DNA of 64,000 nt, taken from Paraburkholderia atlantica (GTDB lineage Bacteria > Pseudomonadota > Gammaproteobacteria > Burkholderiales > Burkholderiaceae). The position numbers were made by a program, and so were the translations under genes. The stretch lies in assembly GCF_009362785.1 (NCBI RefSeq), contig NZ_WHNQ01000034.1, forward strand, positions 16,993-80,992. The letters run 5' to 3'. Below the pieces are notes generated by a model. It was given only the letters and a program-made list of their open reading frames with translations. It was not told the origin of the DNA and searched no databases. Below are positions 34,482-43,829 of the stretch, piece after piece (positions within the stretch are counted from its first letter, which is position 1; the number at the start of each line of letters is the position of its first letter).

Positions 34482-34518
34482 GGGTCATGCGAGGTTGTCC
34501 GCTCGCATGACCCTTTTT
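34482..34518 (+). terminator. Rho-independent terminator of rpoN
   Basis: A perfect 12-bp stem GGGTCATGCGAG (34482-34493) with its complement at 34502-34513, 8-base loop, then five T. It lies 94 bases past the rpoN stop codon and before the aminotransferase gene. Confidence 0.9.
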
Positions 34519-34581
34519 CGTATCTGGACGTTTCGTCGGCGCGCCATTACATTGGCGAGTCGAATGGAACGGGTGAGCGCA

Positions 34582-35757
34582 ATGAGGTATTCGAATCTGG
34601 TCGAGCGACTGCAAGGGCGGCGCACGTCGGCTTGGGAAATCCATCGGGTCGCGCAGCAGGCGGCTGCGAGGGGCGAAGACGTGATCGTGCTGAGCGTAGG
34701 AGACCCCGAGTTCTCGACGCCCGCGCCGATCGTCGAGCGCGCCATCGATGCGCTGCGCGCCGGCGATACCCACTATACGGCGATGGCCGGCCGCGAGCCG
34801 CTGCGCGCCGCGATCGCCGCCGAGCACGGGCGTACCACGGGCCGTGACGTGAGCGCCGCCAACGTGGTGCTGACCGCTGGCGCGCAAAACGGCCTGTTTG
34901 CGGTGTCGCTGTGCCTGCTGGAGGCGGGCGACGAAGTGATCGTTCCCGAGCCGATGTATCTGACCTACGAGGCCTGCGTGCGCGCGGCGGGCGCGACGCT
35001 CGTCGCGGTGCCGGTCGATCCGGCGCGCGCGTTTCACGTCGACTGCGACGCGCTCGCGGCGGCGATCACGCCGCGCACGAAGGCGATCTTCTTCGCGACG
35101 CCGTGCAATCCGACCGGCGTGGTGATGCAGCGCGCGGATCTCGAGCGCATCGCCCGGCTCGCGTGCGAGCACGACCTGTGGGTGCTGTCCGACGAGGTCT
35201 ACGCGGAACTGACGTTCGAACGCGACCACGTGAGCATTGCGTCGCTGCCCGGCATGGCGGAGCGCACGGTCACGCTCGGCAGTCTGTCGAAGTCGCACGC
35301 GATGGCGGGGTGGCGCGTCGGCTGGGCAATCGGGCCCGCGACGCTGATCGAGCACATGGCGCGGCTCGCGCTCGCGATGCTGTACGGCCTGCCGGGCTTC
35401 ATCCAGCAGGCCGCATTGACGGCGTTGGAGAACAGGGCGGAGATCGTCGCGGCTATCCGCGAAATCTACCGGCGGCGGCGCGACGTCGTGTTCGAACGCT
35501 TGCATCGCGTGCCGGGCCTGCGGTGCCTGTTGCCCGAAGCCGGCATGTTCGTGATGGTCGACGTCAGCGGGACCGGGCTCGATACGACCGGGTTCACGTG
35601 GCAGCTGTTTCGCGCGCAAGGCGTGGCCGTGCTCGATGCAAGTGCGTTCGGGGAGACGGCGAACGGCTTCGTCAGGCTGGGGCTGGTGGTGGGCGAGGAT
35701 CGATTGATCGAGGCGTGCGACAGGATTGCGCGGTTCGTGGAAGGGGTGACGGGCTGA
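34582..35757 (+). CDS. PLP-dependent aminotransferase (fold type I, AspC/AlaT-like)
   Basis: A 391-residue class I/II aminotransferase. Visible: VLSVGDPEFSTP, FATPCNPTGVVM, LSDEVYAEL and the PLP lysine in GSLSKSHAMAGWRVGW, plus a C-terminal FVRLGLV. The fold is complete and of usual length. The ATG at 34582 is chosen; ATG at 34564 is possible. The gene follows rpoN but behind its terminator. The amino donor is not readable; no pathway neighbours are seen. Confidence 0.9.
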   Translation: MRYSNLVERLQGRRTSAWEIHRVAQQAAARGEDVIVLSVGDPEFSTPAPIVERAIDALRAGDTHYTAMAGREPLRAAIAAEHGRTTGRDVSAANVVLTAGAQNGLFAVSLCLLEAGDEVIVPEPMYLTYEACVRAAGATLVAVPVDPARAFHVDCDALAAAITPRTKAIFFATPCNPTGVVMQRADLERIARLACEHDLWVLSDEVYAELTFERDHVSIASLPGMAERTVTLGSLSKSHAMAGWRVGWAIGPATLIEHMARLALAMLYGLPGFIQQAALTALENRAEIVAAIREIYRRRRDVVFERLHRVPGLRCLLPEAGMFVMVDVSGTGLDTTGFTWQLFRAQGVAVLDASAFGETANGFVRLGLVVGEDRLIEACDRIARFVEGVTG

Positions 35758-35766
35758 CCGAGAACC

Positions 35767-36564
35767 TCAAGCCGCCGCATAACCCAGCCGACGCGCCTGG
35801 GTTCCGGCGAGAGCGAGCAGCGTGTCGTCGCTCGCGGCCGTATCGGGAATCAGATATAGATCGCCGATATCGGTCACCGGATCGCTGAACGGCGTCGGTG
35901 AGCGGCGTTGCGAGATCAGGAACTCGCTGATCGGCGATGCATCCGCAAGGCCGAGAAACTGACCGATGCTGGCCGCCGTTTCGCGCGGTTCTTCGATGAC
36001 CTTCCGGTACGACACGGTCAACGCGCGAGCCGCCGGTATCTCTTCGAAAAATGCGTTGATCTCGCCGACGTATTGCCCCCACACGCGGATGCCGTCCTCG
36101 ATCGATCCGGTCCAATGCTTGTGCACGAGCGAATTGGCCACGTGGCGAGGATCGCGGTGGATATGAATGAAACGCGCCTGCGGCAGCAGTTCGCGGATCA
36201 GACGCAAGCAGGAACCGGAGCGCGGCAGGCGTTCGATCGAACCCGTTCGGCCCGACAGTACCGTAGGGTCGGCGTACGACGGATGCTTGTCGCCCCAGAT
36301 CGGCGCGCCGAACTTCAACTCTTCCCGATAGAAGCGCTCGACCCACCCGCCCAGCGTACGATGGCCGAATGCGAGCAGGCGCTCGCGTGAAGTATCGCCG
36401 AGCAGATCGGCGCGATGGCAGCCGACTTCGAGGAAGTCCTTCAGCAACGCAAACACGCGGCATTCGTTGGTCAGCTGGATCAGAGGATGCGCATTCAGCA
36501 CCGAACAAAGAAAGGTCGTTCCGGACCGGGGCGAGCCAATGATGAATAGCGGGAAGGACTCCAT
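35767..36564 (-). CDS. Sulfotransferase-family protein
   Basis: A 265-residue PAPS-dependent sulfotransferase-like protein. The 5'-phosphosulfate loop FIIGSPRSGTTFLCSVLNAH and the 3'-phosphate-binding segment RFIHIHRDPRHVANSLVHKH are intact. The start is ATG at 36564 with AAGGAGC upstream. It converges with the aminotransferase gene (9 bases) and is preceded on the same strand, 176 bases away, by a ferritin-like gene. The acceptor is unknown. Confidence 0.88.
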   Translation of the reverse strand: MESFPLFIIGSPRSGTTFLCSVLNAHPLIQLTNECRVFALLKDFLEVGCHRADLLGDTSRERLLAFGHRTLGGWVERFYREELKFGAPIWGDKHPSYADPTVLSGRTGSIERLPRSGSCLRLIRELLPQARFIHIHRDPRHVANSLVHKHWTGSIEDGIRVWGQYVGEINAFFEEIPAARALTVSYRKVIEEPRETAASIGQFLGLADASPISEFLISQRRSPTPFSDPVTDIGDLYLIPDTAASDDTLLALAGTQARRLGYAAA

Positions 36565-36740
36565 TGCGCGCTCCTTGTCGTTCGCTTGGGTTCCCAGCTT
36601 ACGCAAGCAGCATGGCGTCAGCCTGACGCGGGCATGACTGCCGCGCCACTCGCTTGGATGGCCAGTGACTTCGACCGTCAAGCGGCGATTCGCAATTCTC
36701 GAATGCGGGGCGCGCGGGCACAGCGCGCGTTCGGCGCAGC

Positions 36741-37730
36741 TTATTTTTTCTTACGCACGAACTTCAAGCCGAAGCGCACCAGCCGCGGCATCGTTGCGGG
36801 CCGCAACAGCCGTGGGTCATAGCCCGCGAAGCGGCGTTCGTTTTCCTGAAGACACAGTTGCATCAATTGGGGCACGCTGATATCGACATCCGTCACCGAC
36901 TGCGCGCCGTTGACCGTGAAGTTGTTATCGTGTTCGTGGACGTTGCCGTCGGCATCCATCGCACGCGCGAGCCCGATACGCTCCCAAACCAGAAACGCCC
37001 ACACGCCCAATACCTTGAGCTCGAAGCGGATGCGCTGCCACCACGAAAGCTGCGCGCGATGCCAGGCGACCCAGTTCGCGAACAGCAGAATATGGCGGCA
37101 CTCTTCCTGCATCACCGGCTCGAACGTTTCCGTCAGTTCCGGCGGGAACAGGCCCGAGCGCCGCGCCACTTCGAACAGGCCGAAGGCAAAGAAGCTGTCG
37201 ATACATTCGCTATAGCCGGTCACGAGGTAAGCCCGCTCCGTGTCTTTCGGATAGACGTACGGAGGCTCGCTCGCGAGCTCGATGCCATACGCATGCACCA
37301 TGCGCGACAGCACTTCCTTATGGCGGTTTTCTTCCCACGCGTTCAGCGCAAGCGCGTCGCGCAGGTCCGGGGTGTCGAGCGTCGCGGCGTAGGCGGCCAT
37401 GCGCAGGCGGGCTCTGCCTTCGGTTTGCACGGCGATGTCCCAGATCGGCAGCTCGACGATGCGCTTGAGCGTCGCGGCTTCGAGTGGCGGCCACTCGAGC
37501 ACGGACGGGCGATACGGATTGAAGGTCTCGCGGAACATGCGGCACATTTCGTGCCGGTGCACGTCGGAGCCGGGCGTCAGCGGGCCGCTGACGGTGCTCG
37601 TCCAGTGCCGCATCGCGTGCTCGGCGGCGTCGAGGGTCGAGGGGGCCGGCTGTTCCTGCGGCAGGTGCGGCGCGCGAAAGCCCGGGATCAGCGCGGCAGC
37701 GTCGAATGCATCCAGTACCAGTTGGTCCAT
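36741..37730 (-). CDS. Ferritin-like di-iron domain protein
   Basis: A 329-residue protein with two E..ExxH-type pairs expected for a di-iron centre: ALNAWEENRHKEVLSRM and FEPVMQEECRHILLFANWVA, each on a helix. It has hydrophobic stretches near FELKVLGVWAFLVWER. The family is usually annotated as ferritin-like or of unknown function. The start at 37730 (MDQLVLDAFDAA) has no strong Shine-Dalgarno; a longer frame to 37796 exists. It lies just upstream of the sulfotransferase on the same strand. Confidence 0.75.
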   Translation of the reverse strand: MDQLVLDAFDAAALIPGFRAPHLPQEQPAPSTLDAAEHAMRHWTSTVSGPLTPGSDVHRHEMCRMFRETFNPYRPSVLEWPPLEAATLKRIVELPIWDIAVQTEGRARLRMAAYAATLDTPDLRDALALNAWEENRHKEVLSRMVHAYGIELASEPPYVYPKDTERAYLVTGYSECIDSFFAFGLFEVARRSGLFPPELTETFEPVMQEECRHILLFANWVAWHRAQLSWWQRIRFELKVLGVWAFLVWERIGLARAMDADGNVHEHDNNFTVNGAQSVTDVDISVPQLMQLCLQENERRFAGYDPRLLRPATMPRLVRFGLKFVRKKK

Positions 37731-37946
37731 TGGGTATTCTCGGCAAGGCGACGAAGGCGCTGTCGATTCTGCCACGACTGCGCAGGTGTGCGCCATGTGC
37801 AGGAAAAGGCGCTATGTAATGTTGGGGCGTGCCGCGACACCGAAGGTTGACGCCGCACAAACTTGCGTCAAGAATCGAGCGCCGGGTGCGCTCCACAATC
37901 CGGCTGGACGGCCTCCAGCGCTTTTCGACTCGTCGCGGACGACTTC

Positions 37947-39650
37947 ATGACCCTTCGCTTCTGTTCCTCGTTGCGCCGCTTGCTGACAGCGGGACTGCCG
38001 GCCGCCGCGCTGACGGTGGCGCTTTCCGTCGCCGGTGCGGTGTCGTTCGGCGAACGATGCATGGCAGCCGGGCAGGCCGATGCGAGGGCAGGCACGGACG
38101 CCGCCGCATCCGCGCCGAGCGCGCCGCAGGTCGGCGAATCGAATGAGCCGCACAAGCGGACGGCTGCATCGAATGCACCGGACTCGGCCGACGCGGCGAG
38201 GCCTCACAACGACAGGGCGTCGCCGCCCGCGATTCCGGTGCCGCCGGAAACCACCAGCACGACCACGCATTCGCTGCGCTTGAACGGTCGCAAGCTCGAC
38301 TACACGGCGAGCGCCGGCAATCTGTTGCTGCACGACAAGACCGGCGCGGCCAACGCGAGCGTGTTCTATGTCGCGTACACGGTGCCCACCAAAGCGCCGG
38401 CCACGCGTCCCATCACGTTTCTGTTCAACGGCGGCCCAGGCGCCGGCAGCGTATTCCTGATGATGGGCTCGGTCGGGCCGAAGCGCGTGCGCACCGCGAG
38501 CCCCGCGAGCACGCCGCCCGCGCCGTACACGCTCGAAGACAACCCCGACAGCCTGCTCGACACGACCGACCTCGTGTTCATCGATGCGGTCGGCGCGGGC
38601 CTGTCGAGACCGGTCGGGCATGGCACGGGCAAGGACTTCTGGGGCGTCGATCAGGACGTCGGTGCGTTTGCGCAATTCATCGACCGCTATCTGACGGTGA
38701 ATCAGCGCTGGAATTCGCCGAAGTACCTGTTCGGCGAATCGTATGGCACCGCGCGCGCTGCGATGCTCGCTTATCAGTTGGGGCAGCACAATATCGCGCT
38801 GAACGGCGTGATCCTGCTGTCGTCGGTGCTCAATTCCGCGGCGTTCGCGCCCGGCACCGATTTCAAGAGCGAGAGTTATCTGCCGAGCTTCGCGGCGATC
38901 GCGTGGTATCACGACAAGGTCACGCCGAAGCCCGCGAGCTTGCCGGCCTTTGTCGACGAAGCGCGCGCGTTCGCGCGCGGGCCCTATGCTCAGGCGCTCG
39001 ATCAGGGCGATGCGCTGCCCGACGATCAGCGCGACGCGATCGCCGCGCGCGTCGCGTACTACACCGGTCTCGACGTGGGCTTCGTGAAGCGCAACCGTCT
39101 GCGTCTTTATCCGTCGCGTTTTCGAAACGAGTTGCTGCGCAACGAGTCGCGCAGCGTAGGGCGCTACGATGCGCGTGTCGAAGGCCTGAATTACGACGAT
39201 GCAGCGGAAGATCCCGATTTCGATGCGTCGGTGAGCAGCGTGTCGAATGCGTTCAATGCGGCGCTTCATCAGCATCTGTCGGAAGACCTGCACTACACGC
39301 CGACCGACCGTTACCTGGTGTTCAGCGACGATGCGTTGAGGCAGTGGGACTGGAAACATCGCGAATGGTGGGGCGAACGGCTGGAGCTGCCGTACGCGGG
39401 CGGCGATCTGGCCGAAGCGATGCGGCAGAATCCGCAGTTGCGGGTGCTGTCGCTGAACGGCTACTTCGATCTCGCCACGCCGTTTTACGCGACCGAATAT
39501 GCGCTCGCGCATCTTGGCCTCGATCGGTCGCTGCGCGAGAACGTGCGCATCGCCTACTATCCGACCGGCCACATGGTGTATCTCGACGATGCCGCGCTGC
39601 ATGCGATGAAGCGTGATCTCGTGAGCTTTTATACGGCTCAGCCGCATTGA
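37947..39650 (+). CDS. Secreted serine carboxypeptidase, peptidase family S10
   Basis: A 567-residue enzyme with an N-terminal signal-type segment (residues 8-45) and a Ser/Ala/Pro-rich linker. The S10 catalytic elements are intact: FLFNGGPGAGSVF (oxyanion region), LFGESYGTARA (Ser), LNGYFDLATPF (Asp) and YPTGHMVYLD (His). These are acid-acting exopeptidases that trim C-terminal residues. The ATG at 37947 is chosen. No obvious operon partners. Predicted periplasmic or exported. Confidence 0.92.
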   Translation: MTLRFCSSLRRLLTAGLPAAALTVALSVAGAVSFGERCMAAGQADARAGTDAAASAPSAPQVGESNEPHKRTAASNAPDSADAARPHNDRASPPAIPVPPETTSTTTHSLRLNGRKLDYTASAGNLLLHDKTGAANASVFYVAYTVPTKAPATRPITFLFNGGPGAGSVFLMMGSVGPKRVRTASPASTPPAPYTLEDNPDSLLDTTDLVFIDAVGAGLSRPVGHGTGKDFWGVDQDVGAFAQFIDRYLTVNQRWNSPKYLFGESYGTARAAMLAYQLGQHNIALNGVILLSSVLNSAAFAPGTDFKSESYLPSFAAIAWYHDKVTPKPASLPAFVDEARAFARGPYAQALDQGDALPDDQRDAIAARVAYYTGLDVGFVKRNRLRLYPSRFRNELLRNESRSVGRYDARVEGLNYDDAAEDPDFDASVSSVSNAFNAALHQHLSEDLHYTPTDRYLVFSDDALRQWDWKHREWWGERLELPYAGGDLAEAMRQNPQLRVLSLNGYFDLATPFYATEYALAHLGLDRSLRENVRIAYYPTGHMVYLDDAALHAMKRDLVSFYTAQPH

Positions 39651-39745
39651 GATCGGCGAATCGGCGCACGATGTCGAACGGTATAATTCCACGCACCGTG
39701 CAGTAGCCGCGCGCCTCGTCAACCGCGCTTCATCGTTTGCCGCTT

Positions 39746-40492
39746 ATGCCATTCAGCCCAATTCCGTCCTTCGCGCGCAAGCGCATTTCCGACGTGGTTT
39801 CCGACCAGATCAAGCAACTGATCTCGGAGGGCACGCTGATGCCCGGTGACCGGCTGCCGGCCGAGCGCGATCTCGCGGCGCAGCTCGGCGTGTCGCGGCC
39901 GTCGTTGCGCGAGGCGCTGATCAGGCTGGAGGCGGACGGTTACATCGAAACATCGGGCCGCGGCGGTTTCACCGTGGTCGACGTGACCGCGCCGATCATC
40001 TCGAAGCCGCTTGCCGAACTGCTGCTGCAGAATCCGCGTACCAGTGCCGATATTCTGGAGCTGCGCCAGGGGCTCGAGGCGATTTCGACGGTCTATGCCG
40101 CGCAGCGCGCAACCGCCACCGACCTGAAGAAAATTCGCGCGGCGTTCGAGGCGTTGAAGGCTGCGTCGTTGTCGCGTGATCGCGCGAATCTCGCCGAACT
40201 CGATGCCGCGTTTCATCTCGCGATCGCCGACTCTACGCATAACGTCGCGCTGGCGCATGTGATGCACGGCATTCACACGCTGATTCGCGAGGGCATGCGC
40301 CAGTATCATCGCTTGATCGATTACGACGATGCGATGGAAAAGCAGTTGATGAGCCAGCACCAGGCGATTTACGACGCGGTCGTCGCGCGCGATGCGCCCA
40401 AAGCACGCAAGGCAGCCGAGCGGCATCTGGCCTTCGTGCGCGAGATTTACAAGGACGATGCGACGAAGCCGTCGGCTGCCGTGATTTCCTGA
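39746..40492 (+). CDS. FadR-subfamily GntR regulator (LldR/PdhR-like)
   Basis: A 248-residue repressor: an N-terminal GntR winged helix (SDQIKQLISEGTLMPGDRLP, ERDLAAQLGVSRPSLREALI) and a helical FCD ligand domain (LELRQGLEAISTVYAAQRAT, DAAFHLAIADSTHN). LldR and PdhR of this group bind TTGGT-N3-ACCAA sites. Exactly such a site lies before lutA at 44334-44346, so this is the likely regulator of L-lactate oxidation, separated from it by about 4 kb of other genes. I use ATG 39746; a TTG lies 9 bases upstream. A TATAAT box is seen at 39682. Confidence 0.87.
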   Translation: MPFSPIPSFARKRISDVVSDQIKQLISEGTLMPGDRLPAERDLAAQLGVSRPSLREALIRLEADGYIETSGRGGFTVVDVTAPIISKPLAELLLQNPRTSADILELRQGLEAISTVYAAQRATATDLKKIRAAFEALKAASLSRDRANLAELDAAFHLAIADSTHNVALAHVMHGIHTLIREGMRQYHRLIDYDDAMEKQLMSQHQAIYDAVVARDAPKARKAAERHLAFVREIYKDDATKPSAAVIS

Positions 40493-40536
40493 GTGGCCCG
40501 GCCACGCGAAACATCTGGCGACGGAGCGTAGCCGAC

Positions 40537-41676
40537 TCAGTCGGCGACAAACACCTGTTCGCCTCGCCCCAATGGCACGACGACGGGTCGCTGCACGGCG
40601 GTCTCGATATCGATGTGCCGCCCCTCGCGCGAAGAGCGTTCGAAGGCATCCAGCACCTCCAGCACATGTAACGCCAGTTCGCCGCTCGCGCGATGCGGCC
40701 GATCCCGGCGCAATGCCACCGCCATGTCCAGCACGCCCACGGCGCGGTAGTTGGCCACGCGCGCGCCACTTCTCAACGTGAAGTTGTCGACGCCAAAGGC
40801 GTGATGCTGTGTGTCGAGCGGCTTGAAGCCGCTATCACGTTCAGCCACGCGCGGACTTCCGCCAAAGAAATTCGGGTCGACGCCCAACAGCGTGCCTTCG
40901 GTGCCGTAGATTTCGATGGGCGCACGCTGATGAGCCCACACGTCCCACGAGGCACTCATCGACACGTTGGCGCCGCTTGCAAATTGCAGGATGCCGTTGA
41001 CCGTAGTGGGCACCTCGACCTCGATGACCTGGCCGCGGAGCGGCTCACTGGAGATGATGCGCTGTGGAAAACCGATGGTCGCGCAAGCGGACACGCGTGC
41101 CACCGGTCCCAGCAAGTTGACCAGCTGGGTCACGTAATACGGGCCCATGTCGTGAATGGGTCCGCCGCCCGGCTTGAAAAAAAACTCTGGATTGGGGTGC
41201 CAGGATTCCATGCCGCGAGACAACACCGCCACGGCCCCGCCTATAGGGCGCCCAATGCGGCCGGCATCGAGCGCCGCGCGGCAGGCCTGATGGGCCGCGC
41301 CGAAGAAGGTGTCCGGTGCGCAGCCCACACGCAATCCCGACGCCTCGGCTCGCGCCAGCATTGCGCGTGCGGACGCGAAGTCGGTAGCCAAAGGCTTTTC
41401 GAGGTAGACGTGCTTGCCGGCCTCCAGAATCTGCAGGCTTACCGGCACATGCGCGTGCGGCACCGTCAGGTTGATGACGATTTCGATGTCGGGGTCGGCC
41501 AGCAGCGCGTCCACCGACATCGCCGCAACGCCGTGCTGCGCGGCCTTGGCCTGGGCGGCCTCCGGACGCAAGTCGGCGCAAGCCTTGACGCGGGCGAACT
41601 CCGAATTCGCCGCGCCGGTGAAATAGGCATCGCTGATGTTGCCGCAACCGATGATGCCGATCAGGACAGGTTTCAT
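40537..41676 (-). CDS. Gfo/Idh/MocA-family oxidoreductase
   Basis: A 379-residue NAD(P)-dependent sugar or inositol-type dehydrogenase: Rossmann motif IGIIGCGNISDAY, the conserved EKPLATDF and a C-terminal domain with GGPIHDMGPYYV. It starts 4 bases after the stop codon of the isomerase gene on the same strand, so both form one operon, probably under the divergent LacI regulator. The sugar substrate is unknown. Confidence 0.92.
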   Translation of the reverse strand: MKPVLIGIIGCGNISDAYFTGAANSEFARVKACADLRPEAAQAKAAQHGVAAMSVDALLADPDIEIVINLTVPHAHVPVSLQILEAGKHVYLEKPLATDFASARAMLARAEASGLRVGCAPDTFFGAAHQACRAALDAGRIGRPIGGAVAVLSRGMESWHPNPEFFFKPGGGPIHDMGPYYVTQLVNLLGPVARVSACATIGFPQRIISSEPLRGQVIEVEVPTTVNGILQFASGANVSMSASWDVWAHQRAPIEIYGTEGTLLGVDPNFFGGSPRVAERDSGFKPLDTQHHAFGVDNFTLRSGARVANYRAVGVLDMAVALRRDRPHRASGELALHVLEVLDAFERSSREGRHIDIETAVQRPVVVPLGRGEQVFVAD

Positions 41677-41679
41677 GGA

Positions 41680-42447
41680 TCAGGCTCCGAGCTGGTGCAG
41701 ATAGGCAAAGGCGTTGCGGGCGAAGCGTTCGCCGTCGCTGGGATTGTCGTGCTCGGCGGCGAGAAAACGCGCCCCCGCTTCGCGGCAGGCCACGGACAGC
41801 GTGGGCCAATCCATGACGCCGTGACCCACGTCGGCCCAGCCGTCCTCGTCGAGTTTTTTACCCGCCGGCGCGAGGTCTTTCGCATGCGCCGAGACCACGC
41901 GGCCCGTATAACGACGCAGCCATGGCAGCGGATCGGCGCCGCCGCGCACGAGCCAGGCGACATCCACTTGCCAGCCGAGCGGGCTTGCTCCGGCGGACTC
42001 GAACAGCAGTTCCAGCGCCGTTGCGCCGGTCTCTTTCGCCCTGAGTTCCCAATCATGGTTGTGGTAAGCGAGACCGATGCCCTGATCGGCGAGCCGATGA
42101 GCGAAGTCGCCCAATTCGCTGCCGAGCGCCCGCCAATATGCGGCGTCACTGTCGCGCTCGGCTGGCGGCACCGCGGGCATGACCAACTGGGTGAAACCGA
42201 TGGTCTCGCACGCCGCGACTACTTCTTGCAAACGCTCACGCAGCATGGCCATGCTGAGGTGGCTGGACGAGGCGCTCAGGCCGCGCGCCTGAAGCTTGTC
42301 TCGGGTGTCGGCCGCATCTTCGAGCAAGGACCCGATCAGCTCCACCTGGCGAAATCCGGCTTGGGCTGCAATGTCGAGCTGCCGGTCGAGATCGCCCGCA
42401 TTACGCAGGCTGTAAATCTGGATGGAAATGGGCAAGGCTTGATTCAT
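41680..42447 (-). CDS. Sugar phosphate isomerase/epimerase (AP endonuclease 2-like TIM barrel)
   Basis: A 255-residue xylose-isomerase-like TIM-barrel protein, with metal ligands suggested by AYHNHDWEL, WQVDVAWLV, SAHAKDL and FLAAEHDNPS. Related to IolE/IolI and hydroxypyruvate isomerases. First gene of the operon with the Gfo/Idh-type oxidoreductase. A 362-bp region with two LacI-type operators separates it from the divergent lacI-type gene. Confidence 0.9.
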   Translation of the reverse strand: MNQALPISIQIYSLRNAGDLDRQLDIAAQAGFRQVELIGSLLEDAADTRDKLQARGLSASSSHLSMAMLRERLQEVVAACETIGFTQLVMPAVPPAERDSDAAYWRALGSELGDFAHRLADQGIGLAYHNHDWELRAKETGATALELLFESAGASPLGWQVDVAWLVRGGADPLPWLRRYTGRVVSAHAKDLAPAGKKLDEDGWADVGHGVMDWPTLSVACREAGARFLAAEHDNPSDGERFARNAFAYLHQLGA

Positions 42448-42542
42448 GGTCGTCAGTCCAAAGAGTCAAGGGAATGCGGCACGGATGGCAGCTTGCTCGG
42501 ATGGCGAGCAGCGACCGCTGCAAAGCGGGGTGCAGGTCAGCA

Positions 42543-42558
42543 GGGTAAGCGCTTTCCC
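42543..42558. promoter_or_regulatory. LacI-type operator 1
   Basis: GGGTAAGCGCTTTCCC is symmetric at 14 of 16 positions with a central GCGC, the pattern of LacI/GalR-family sites. It lies 96 bases upstream of the isomerase gene. It shares the GGnAA-N4-TTTCC pattern with the second palindrome at 42733-42746. Confidence 0.75.
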
Positions 42559-42732
42559 GTTTGCCTGGAACATGGGCTTTACCCTATGCGACGGGGATCG
42601 AGCCAGGCACGAATACGGGCAAAGGCAATTGAGATGCGGAACATATAAGGCTGCCGGTTGCTGCAACGTCATGGCCCGCAGCAAGCCATGTCTCAATCTC
42701 CGCGCAGGTTCGACGCTCAATAGCGCAACGTA

Positions 42733-42746
42733 GGAAAAAGTTTTCC
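42733..42746. promoter_or_regulatory. LacI-type operator 2
   Basis: GGAAAAAGTTTTCC is symmetric except for its two central bases (GGAAAA-AG-TTTTCC). It lies about 64 bases before the lacI-type gene. With operator 1 at 42543-42558 it could allow loop formation over 190 bp. Confidence 0.65.
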
Positions 42747-42809
42747 CTCTGGTGATACTATTGTTACCTCCCGGCTAACAGCGGGCCCGCCGCTGCCTGA
42801 ACCAACACG

Positions 42810-43802
42810 ATGCGAAGCAAACCCTCTATCGAAGCCGTCGCCCGCGAGGCTGGCGTATCAATTGCCACGGTGTCGCGTGTGCTCAACGGCACGAAGCCCG
42901 TATCGGCGGCCACGCGTGAGCGGGTCGAGGCGGCGGTAAGCGCATTGGACTACCGCGTCAATCCGTTCGGCCGCAGCCTGAGTACCGGGCAGAGTCGCAT
43001 TCTGCTGATGCTGATGCCGGACTTCGCGAATCCCTATTACGCCGAGATCGTGCGCGGGGCCGCCGCGGTCAGTCGCCAGGCCGGTTACACGCTGCTTCCG
43101 GCGGACCTGGAAGCGTGGACTGGCACAGCGGACGCCTCCCTGCCGACGCTGCTTGGCAGCCTGAGCGACGGCGTCATCAATCTCGTGCCGATGTCCGACC
43201 AGGCAGCCCGGCGCGAGGCGGCGAACGGCAAGCCGTGGGTCAATTGCTCGGAGTTCATGCCCGGTAGTGACGTGCCTTATGTCAGCATCGACCATCGCCA
43301 GGCCGCTACGGATGCGGTGCAGTACCTGATCAACAAGGGCCACCGGCGCATCGGCTTCATCACCAGCGATGAGCGCTTCCTGTATGCGCGTCAGCGACGC
43401 GAGGGCTACGACGCCGCACTACTGCGCGCCGGTCTGGCGCCTGCGCCCGAGCTTGTCTGCGTCACTGGCGATAACAGCTACGCGGCCGGAAGCCAGGCGG
43501 CGGCAAGTCTGCTGGCGGTGGTGGACCCGCCGAGCGCCGTGTTCGCCGTGTCGGACACGTTGGCGATCGGCGCGATCAAGTGCTTTAGCAAGGCCGGCCG
43601 GCGGGTGCCGCACGACGTCGCCGTAATGGGCTTCGACGATGTGCCCATCGCCGACATCTTCGAGCCGGGGCTGACGACCGTGGCCCAGCCGATGGTCGAA
43701 CTGGGCGCCGCGGCCGCCGAAATGCTGCTGGCGCTGCTGGACGGGCAACGCCCCGCGCCGCGCATTCTGCAACATCGGCTGGTGCTGCGGGAGTCGGTTT
43801 GA
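42810..43802 (+). CDS. LacI-family transcriptional regulator
   Basis: A 330-residue regulator with the LacI N-terminal helix-turn-helix (SIEAVAREAGVSIATVSRVL, NGTKPVSAATRERVEAAV) and a periplasmic-binding-like effector domain ending near ILQHRLVLRESV. The conserved GFDDVPIADIFEPGLTTV is typical. It is divergent from the oxidoreductase/isomerase operon and probably represses it and itself via the two palindromes between them. Confidence 0.93.
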   Translation: MRSKPSIEAVAREAGVSIATVSRVLNGTKPVSAATRERVEAAVSALDYRVNPFGRSLSTGQSRILLMLMPDFANPYYAEIVRGAAAVSRQAGYTLLPADLEAWTGTADASLPTLLGSLSDGVINLVPMSDQAARREAANGKPWVNCSEFMPGSDVPYVSIDHRQAATDAVQYLINKGHRRIGFITSDERFLYARQRREGYDAALLRAGLAPAPELVCVTGDNSYAAGSQAAASLLAVVDPPSAVFAVSDTLAIGAIKCFSKAGRRVPHDVAVMGFDDVPIADIFEPGLTTVAQPMVELGAAAAEMLLALLDGQRPAPRILQHRLVLRESV

Positions 43803-43829
43803 GCGGTCGCGCCGCTAACGGATCGGTCT

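Noticed and set aside
37812..39722. 636-codon frame antisense to the S10 carboxypeptidase
   Set aside because: The plus strand has all catalytic motifs of S10; the antisense frame has none of any family.
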